NCBI GenBank assembly: GCA_003220005.1 | Contig: QHRD01000012.1 | Coordinates: forward strand, 1-34,615 | Direction of reading: 5' to 3' | Source of the DNA: Verrucomicrobiota bacterium | Lineage (GTDB): Bacteria; Verrucomicrobiota; Verrucomicrobiia; Chthoniobacterales; UBA10450 | DNA length: 34,615 bases | In this document: piece after piece, positions 31,117-34,615 of the stretch | Numbering within the stretch: position 1 is the first letter of the stretch | Layout: every line of letters begins with the position of its first letter | Program-made: the position numbers and the translations under genes | The notes under the pieces: generated by a model | Seen by the model: only the letters and a program-made list of their open reading frames with translations | The model's database searches: none | What the model was told of the DNA's origin: nothing

Positions 31117-32079
31117 TTATAAGGCCACCGAAAAAGAATGAAAGCGTAATCTAAGTGCGTCACGGTAAAGCACGTGCCGCATCCAGTGGACGTAGTGCCG
31201 CGAGTAATAGCCCTCATCGCTCATGTTGCGGGAGCGAAATTTAAATACGTCATCAAACTCAACGAGACTTAGTTTCTTCGGGAATAGGTCGCCGCCGATT
31301 TTCACGGCGCTCGCAATGATGGTTTGCTCGCATGAGCTGTCCTGAGGAAAAGGCAACGCTTCCTGCGCCATGCTGCGCAGGACATCGGGCGGCATAAGCT
31401 CGCCATGCAAAGCCACGATCCCGCTATTTACAAAAGGCGGCTCCAACACCTGCGCGCAATGCCGCAGCGCCATCTCCCGCCGCTGATGGCAGTTGCCCTC
31501 ATGCAAACCGCGAGGTTTCGTCCACGATGCAGGTTCGCCTAAAAGCAGCAGCGGATCTCCGAACCAAAGAATGTCGGCATCCACGAATAGCACCGGCTGT
31601 TTCCTCGCCTCAACCACAATCGCGGCGACTTTAAGACCGTAGGGGCTTTCGCGGGCGTAGTCGGCCAACTCCGGAAGATCAGCAGCCGAAGCAGCCTCGC
31701 AGATTTGTTGTCGCGTCAAGACAGTGATAGGCGCAGGCCACCAGCCAAAGACATCTGCGAACTCACTCGCCGTCCAAGTGCCGTCCGATACGGCGGTAAT
31801 TTCCGGCAAGAAAGTCCATGAACGGAGCAGCGAAAACAAGCTTTCCCTCCACATCAGCCAGTGCGCGCGATCACACATGGTGAGATAGCGGAAGTTCGCG
31901 ATTGGTTTGGCTGGCTGCGGAGGAATCGACCAGCGCGAAAGGATATTGTGCGCAATCTCGCCCAAGCGCACCGAGACATTCATCCCGCTGAATGGTCGCA
32001 GAAGACCAAGCGCGAATTTTCGCGCGAGCGCTTTTCGCTGCGCACTCGTGCTCTTAGATTTAGAAACCCTGCTATACAT
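31117..32079 (-). CDS. GT-A-fold glycosyltransferase-like protein, family unassigned
   Basis: The product is 320 residues from ATG 32079 (MYSRVSKSKS). An upstream in-frame start (32112) would add MFRFAQHDNAP, which is only the translation of a dispersed hairpin repeat and is rejected. Evidence for a nucleotide-sugar-dependent enzyme is PVLFVDADILWFGDP (DxD 167-169), PFVNSGIVALHGE and SCEQTIIASAVKIGG, the order seen in GT8- and GT32-like GT-A proteins. An N-terminal NFRYLTMCDRAHWLMWRESL segment precedes the core. Donor and acceptor are unknown. It follows the GT2 gene after a 117-bp gap filled by the hairpin repeat. Confidence 0.7.
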   Translation of the reverse strand: MYSRVSKSKSTSAQRKALARKFALGLLRPFSGMNVSVRLGEIAHNILSRWSIPPQPAKPIANFRYLTMCDRAHWLMWRESLFSLLRSWTFLPEITAVSDGTWTASEFADVFGWWPAPITVLTRQQICEAASAADLPELADYARESPYGLKVAAIVVEARKQPVLFVDADILWFGDPLLLLGEPASWTKPRGLHEGNCHQRREMALRHCAQVLEPPFVNSGIVALHGELMPPDVLRSMAQEALPFPQDSSCEQTIIASAVKIGGDLFPKKLSLVEFDDVFKFRSRNMSDEGYYSRHYVHWMRHVLYRDALRLRFHSFSVAL

Positions 32080-32088
32080 AGGAGCATT

Positions 32089-32180
32089 GTCATGTTGAGC
32101 GAAGCGAAACATCTCTGTCTATTGCGCTGTGCTGGATCGGTCGGGAATCATCAGAGATTCTTCGCTTCGCTCAGAACGAC
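32089..32180. repeat. Dispersed hairpin repeat (TTGAGCGAAGCGAA type)
   Basis: The left arm 32089-32117 (GTCATGTTGAGCGAAGCGAA...) and right arm 32152-32180 are inverted copies matching at 24 of 29 positions, separated by 34 bases. I recall this palindrome type (…GAGCGAAGCGAA…ATCTCTG) as a common interspersed repeat in soil-bacterial genomes. It lies between two same-strand genes and could fold in RNA as a long hairpin, acting as terminator or stabiliser. Confidence 0.8.
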
Positions 32181-32196
32181 ATTTATGAGATAGGAC

Positions 32197-33267
32197 CTAG
32201 GCAGGTCGAATTCGTCTGCGAAATTCGCGCATCCCAGCTATGGCACGTTCACCCAGTGCGCGGTGAAGACGCACCTTCGCTTCTAACCGCAGCCGACGAA
32301 AACGATGCTCGCCCCGATTCCATAAGTCTTTAGCAGCGTGCAACTGGCTTGTGCACGCAGCAACATCATTATTCGAGAAAAAGTACTGAGCCAGCGCCAG
32401 TGCGATGCCCGCCCAATAGCGACGGCCCTGCTCTTCCAATTGTGTTCTGGAACTCGCGGGCAAGTAATCTTTCCAGATTTCGATCGCGCGCGCCATGTCT
32501 TGCATGTTTGCGCCGGTCCGCTCGTCCAACACAGATTGATTGTCACCATGCCGCCGGAAGACGGCTAAAATTTGCGGTTCGTAAAAGACTGGGACATTTG
32601 CGGCAATCCTGATCCACATCTCGATATCGAGCACGGAGATCAAATCCGTTCTGAAACCGCCCAGTCGCTCGTAAGTCGCCCGCTTAACCACCACCGCGGG
32701 ACATTGAACGCGACAGTCCGTGGCCACGCGTTCCAACCAGCTATCCAACACGCCTGCGGTCGAGCTTTCGAGTGGCCCAAACTCCTTCCAGTGGCCATTC
32801 GCATCACTAATTGCAAATCGGCAAAAGGCCATGCCCACATTCGGATTGCAGCTAATGCCGTGATAAAGATGATCATAAAAACCGGGCAATACAACGTCGT
32901 CCTGGTGCAGGATGTGCACCCATTTTCCACGGGCCCGTTCGATGCACCGGTTCCAAATGCCCGCCAAACCATTGTTCACAGGCTCGTGATGCATGGCCAC
33001 CCGATCACCAGCAACCCGGCGAACCAGCTCCACAAGCGCACCATCGGGCGAACAATCGTCCACCATTTCGATCTGCATCTGTGCTGGCCCGGGATCTTGT
33101 TGCAGGACGCTCTTTAATGTCTCCTCCAGATAATCGGGTCGCGCTTTGTAGGTGGGAATCATGACGGACCAGAAGGGTTGGGTCGCGTCGGGAAGCAACG
33201 GATGAATTACTTGAATCTTCTCAGTGAGAACGGCGCCATAGTTTTCGCAAGAGTCGCGGTGGAGCAA
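32197..33267 (-). CDS. Glycosyltransferase family 2
   Basis: The product is 356 residues. The GT-A core is PFWSVMIPTYKARPDYLEET (31-50), IEMVDDCSPDG (66-75), NNGLAGIWNRCIERARGKWVHILHQDDVVLPGFY with the DxD-equivalent QDD at 122-124, then ERLGGFRTDLISVLDIEMWIRIA. A helical C-terminal ~90 residues (YWAGIALALAQYFFSNNDVA, RLRLEAKVRLHRALGE) follows. GT2 enzymes are inverting and use nucleotide-sugar donors at the cytoplasmic face. The start is uncertain: TTG 33267 gives 31 residues before the first strand and overlaps the upstream gene by 47 nt, but no ATG or GTG lies between it and the conserved core. Confidence 0.87.
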   Translation of the reverse strand: MLHRDSCENYGAVLTEKIQVIHPLLPDATQPFWSVMIPTYKARPDYLEETLKSVLQQDPGPAQMQIEMVDDCSPDGALVELVRRVAGDRVAMHHEPVNNGLAGIWNRCIERARGKWVHILHQDDVVLPGFYDHLYHGISCNPNVGMAFCRFAISDANGHWKEFGPLESSTAGVLDSWLERVATDCRVQCPAVVVKRATYERLGGFRTDLISVLDIEMWIRIAANVPVFYEPQILAVFRRHGDNQSVLDERTGANMQDMARAIEIWKDYLPASSRTQLEEQGRRYWAGIALALAQYFFSNNDVAACTSQLHAAKDLWNRGEHRFRRLRLEAKVRLHRALGERAIAGMREFRRRIRPA

Positions 33268-34120
33268 GCAATGCGCGCCCTAAACGATAAGAATACGAAG
33301 TTTCGACTATTCGAAGTTGCCCTCTTAGACGCTGCACTTCTTCATCTGTCTCGCGGACCCATTTGTAAAAGGCCATTTCGGGATGACTGAAAATGTAGTC
33401 TATTAATTTTGCGAGACGCGGACTGGCCTCCACCAGATTCAAGTCCTCTCTGGCCACGCGACCATCAAACCCGATCGTCCTCGCGATTAGAGAATCCGCT
33501 CGCACACGGTACTCGAATCCAATCTCAGGAAGATGGAAAAAGCTACCACCGTGGCAGGCTACCCGTAGCCAAAAATCCCAATCCTCCAATCCCATCCATG
33601 GCATTTGCTCATCATAACCGCCGACCTGCTCCCAGAGCGCCTTACGATAAAGCGCACAGGCGTCGATGAAGTTCTTTCGAATCAATGACAACAGATCAAA
33701 TTCCTGCACGTGCCATCGGCCAGTCTTTTCGCCGAAGTACTCGGCGTCCGCGTAAATGACTCCGATACCTGGATTGTCCTTTAGTAGCTTCACCCCTTCT
33801 TTTAAGTAAACGTCTCGAAGACGATTGTCGTTATCCAAAGGCAAAATGAATTCGCCGTTAGCTAATCGGATCCCAGTGTTCCGGGCCGCGCTCACACGCA
33901 GATTGGGTTGAGACACAACCTTGTAGCCCGCGTCTGTGACTTCCTTAAGAATCCGAATGGTTTCGGCGTCGGACGAGCCGTCATCGACAATGATCACTTC
34001 GAGGAGGTTTTCGTTGCGGACCTCTTCCACGCTGGCAAGCGCTTCGCGCAGCATCACCCCATGATTGTGGCACGGGATAACGATTGACACTTTACCTTCG
34101 CCAATCGGGGTCGTCGTCAT
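33221..34120 (-). CDS. Glycosyltransferase family 2
   Basis: The product is 299 residues from ATG 34120. Motifs are VSIVIPCHNHGVMLREAL (11-28), VIIVDDGSSD (42-51), RVSAARNTGIRLANGEFILPLDNDNR (DND 96-98) and QVGGYDEQMPWMGLEDWDFWLRVA with the catalytic-base ED. The C-terminus has a helical tail ending SYRLGRALLAPPRLLRKLWR, which is almost repeated at the end of the next gene upstream (34277-34615), so the two are tandem paralogs. It is predicted to add a sugar in the same glycan pathway. It is separated from its paralog by a 156-bp gap containing a branched inverted repeat. Confidence 0.88.
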   Translation of the reverse strand: MTTTPIGEGKVSIVIPCHNHGVMLREALASVEEVRNENLLEVIIVDDGSSDAETIRILKEVTDAGYKVVSQPNLRVSAARNTGIRLANGEFILPLDNDNRLRDVYLKEGVKLLKDNPGIGVIYADAEYFGEKTGRWHVQEFDLLSLIRKNFIDACALYRKALWEQVGGYDEQMPWMGLEDWDFWLRVACHGGSFFHLPEIGFEYRVRADSLIARTIGFDGRVAREDLNLVEASPRLAKLIDYIFSHPEMAFYKWVRETDEEVQRLRGQLRIVETSYSYRLGRALLAPPRLLRKLWRRSH

Positions 34121-34132
34121 TTGCGCGCCTGG

Positions 34133-34207
34133 CTGTAGCCACGCCCCTGTGGGGCGTTTGGCATCGAGTCCATCCGGCGAGGACGGCGCACAGCACCATG
34201 GCTACAG
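34133..34207. repeat. Branched inverted repeat (GTAGCCACGCCCCTGTGGGG type)
   Basis: The outer arms CTGTAGCCA (34133-34141) and TGGCTACAG (34199-34207) are perfect complements. Inside is the palindrome ACGCCCC-TGT-GGGGCGT (34141-34157) and a smaller GTCC/GGAC pair, giving a cloverleaf-like fold. It resembles, from memory, a family of interspersed repeats in Verrucomicrobiota genomes. It fills the gap between the two tandem GT2 genes. Confidence 0.75.
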
Positions 34208-34276
34208 AGCGCCGGGACATTTATGAAATGACTTTTAGTCACTACGCGGCATTAACGGAGGAATGGAAGCATCTTC

Positions 34277-34615
34277 TCAATGAAAAAAACGCCACAGTTT
34301 CTGCAACAATCGCGCCGGGGCAAGTAATGCGTGCCCTAAACGATAGCTGCGAAGGCGTTTTATGTCTCGCACTAAATCTTCCGTGCTTCGGATTCGCGTC
34401 CGCAAAATTTGGGCCTGTTCGTCCATTTCACGAATCAACCTGTAACAAGCCATTTCGGGCTTGCCAAAAATATAGTTGAAGAGATCCAAACGATGTTCAT
34501 TAGCCTGGAGACTTAAAGAATCGTTTCGCACCCGCTGATCGAATCCAACCTTGGCAAGGTGAACAAAGGTGCCCTGATGATAAGCCACCCGTAGCCAAAA
34601 ATCCCAGTCCTCCCA
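34277..34615 (-). CDS. Glycosyltransferase family 2, C-terminal part, cut by window edge
   Basis: The minus-strand frame is open from the right edge (34615) to a TGA at 34277-34279, giving 112 residues. The first visible residues WEDWDFWLRVAYHQGTFVHL align with GLEDWDFWLRVACHGGSFFHL of the neighbouring GT2 (33221-34120), so the GT-A core and start lie outside the window. The end, SYRLGHALLAPARLLQKLWRFFH, matches the neighbour's C-terminus. A GTG at 34588 could be mistaken for a start but lies within the catalytic domain. It is the upstream member of a tandem paralog pair. Confidence 0.85.
   Translation of the reverse strand, partial: WEDWDFWLRVAYHQGTFVHLAKVGFDQRVRNDSLSLQANEHRLDLFNYIFGKPEMACYRLIREMDEQAQILRTRIRSTEDLVRDIKRLRSYRLGHALLAPARLLQKLWRFFH

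Noticed and set aside
34277-34588. A complete 103-residue gene starting at GTG 34588
   Set aside because: The frame is open to the window edge and aligns with the middle and end of a GT2, so the GTG is internal.

Overview
The window is a piece of a bacterial chromosome. It reads best as a soil-type Verrucomicrobiota, possibly Chthoniobacterales. That placement is an inference from style: exported YVTN and Kelch propeller proteins, Thr-Pro/Thr-Ala linkers, a remnant of a small protein I associate with that group, frequent GTG/TTG starts and few clear Shine-Dalgarno sites. No rRNA, tRNA or housekeeping marker is present to confirm it.

Region 1 (1-5840) is accessory. A partial exported protein leaves the left edge. 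A small conserved-looking gene (642-794) is cut short at about 780, where one arm of a ~53-bp imperfect inverted repeat begins; the other arm lies at 5787-5840. Between the arms are three secreted low-complexity proteins (a duplicated NGDFETG-type domain protein, a YVTN propeller and a Kelch propeller) and a decayed YVTN fragment. I propose, without proof, that this is a ~5.06-kb inverted-repeat-bounded unit.

Region 2 (6058-19071, all minus strand) is an exopolysaccharide/O-antigen type locus. In transcription order it holds an FkbM methyltransferase, a GT10 fucosyltransferase-like gene with a probable frame disruption near its start, a second FkbM methyltransferase, a GT2-GT4 fusion, and a Wzy-like polymerase. 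These are followed by two alkaline-phosphatase-superfamily enzymes on either side of an HddA-like sugar kinase, then a hexapeptide acyltransferase, a GT4 and a YdjM-like membrane hydrolase. Overlaps and short gaps suggest one or two operons.

Region 3 (19156-22078) is a plus-strand island with a methyltransferase-GH99/WbsX-like fusion and a TylF-type methyltransferase.

Region 4 (22147-34615, minus strand) continues with glycosyltransferases (GT2, GT4, GT8, STELLO/DUF288-like and unclassified GT-A) and more methyltransferases. It runs off the right edge inside a GT2 gene. Two near-identical 274-bp elements with 31-bp terminal inverted repeats flanked by TA sit exactly between the stop codon of one gene and the start codon of the next, and they bracket a two-gene glycosyltransferase cassette. 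This is the most unusual structure in the window. Two other dispersed hairpin repeats (32089-32180, 34133-34207) also occupy gene junctions.

Together the genes should build, branch, methylate and acylate a complex surface glycan. I see no flippase, priming transferase or nucleotide-sugar synthesis genes, so the locus must continue outside the window or rely on genes elsewhere.
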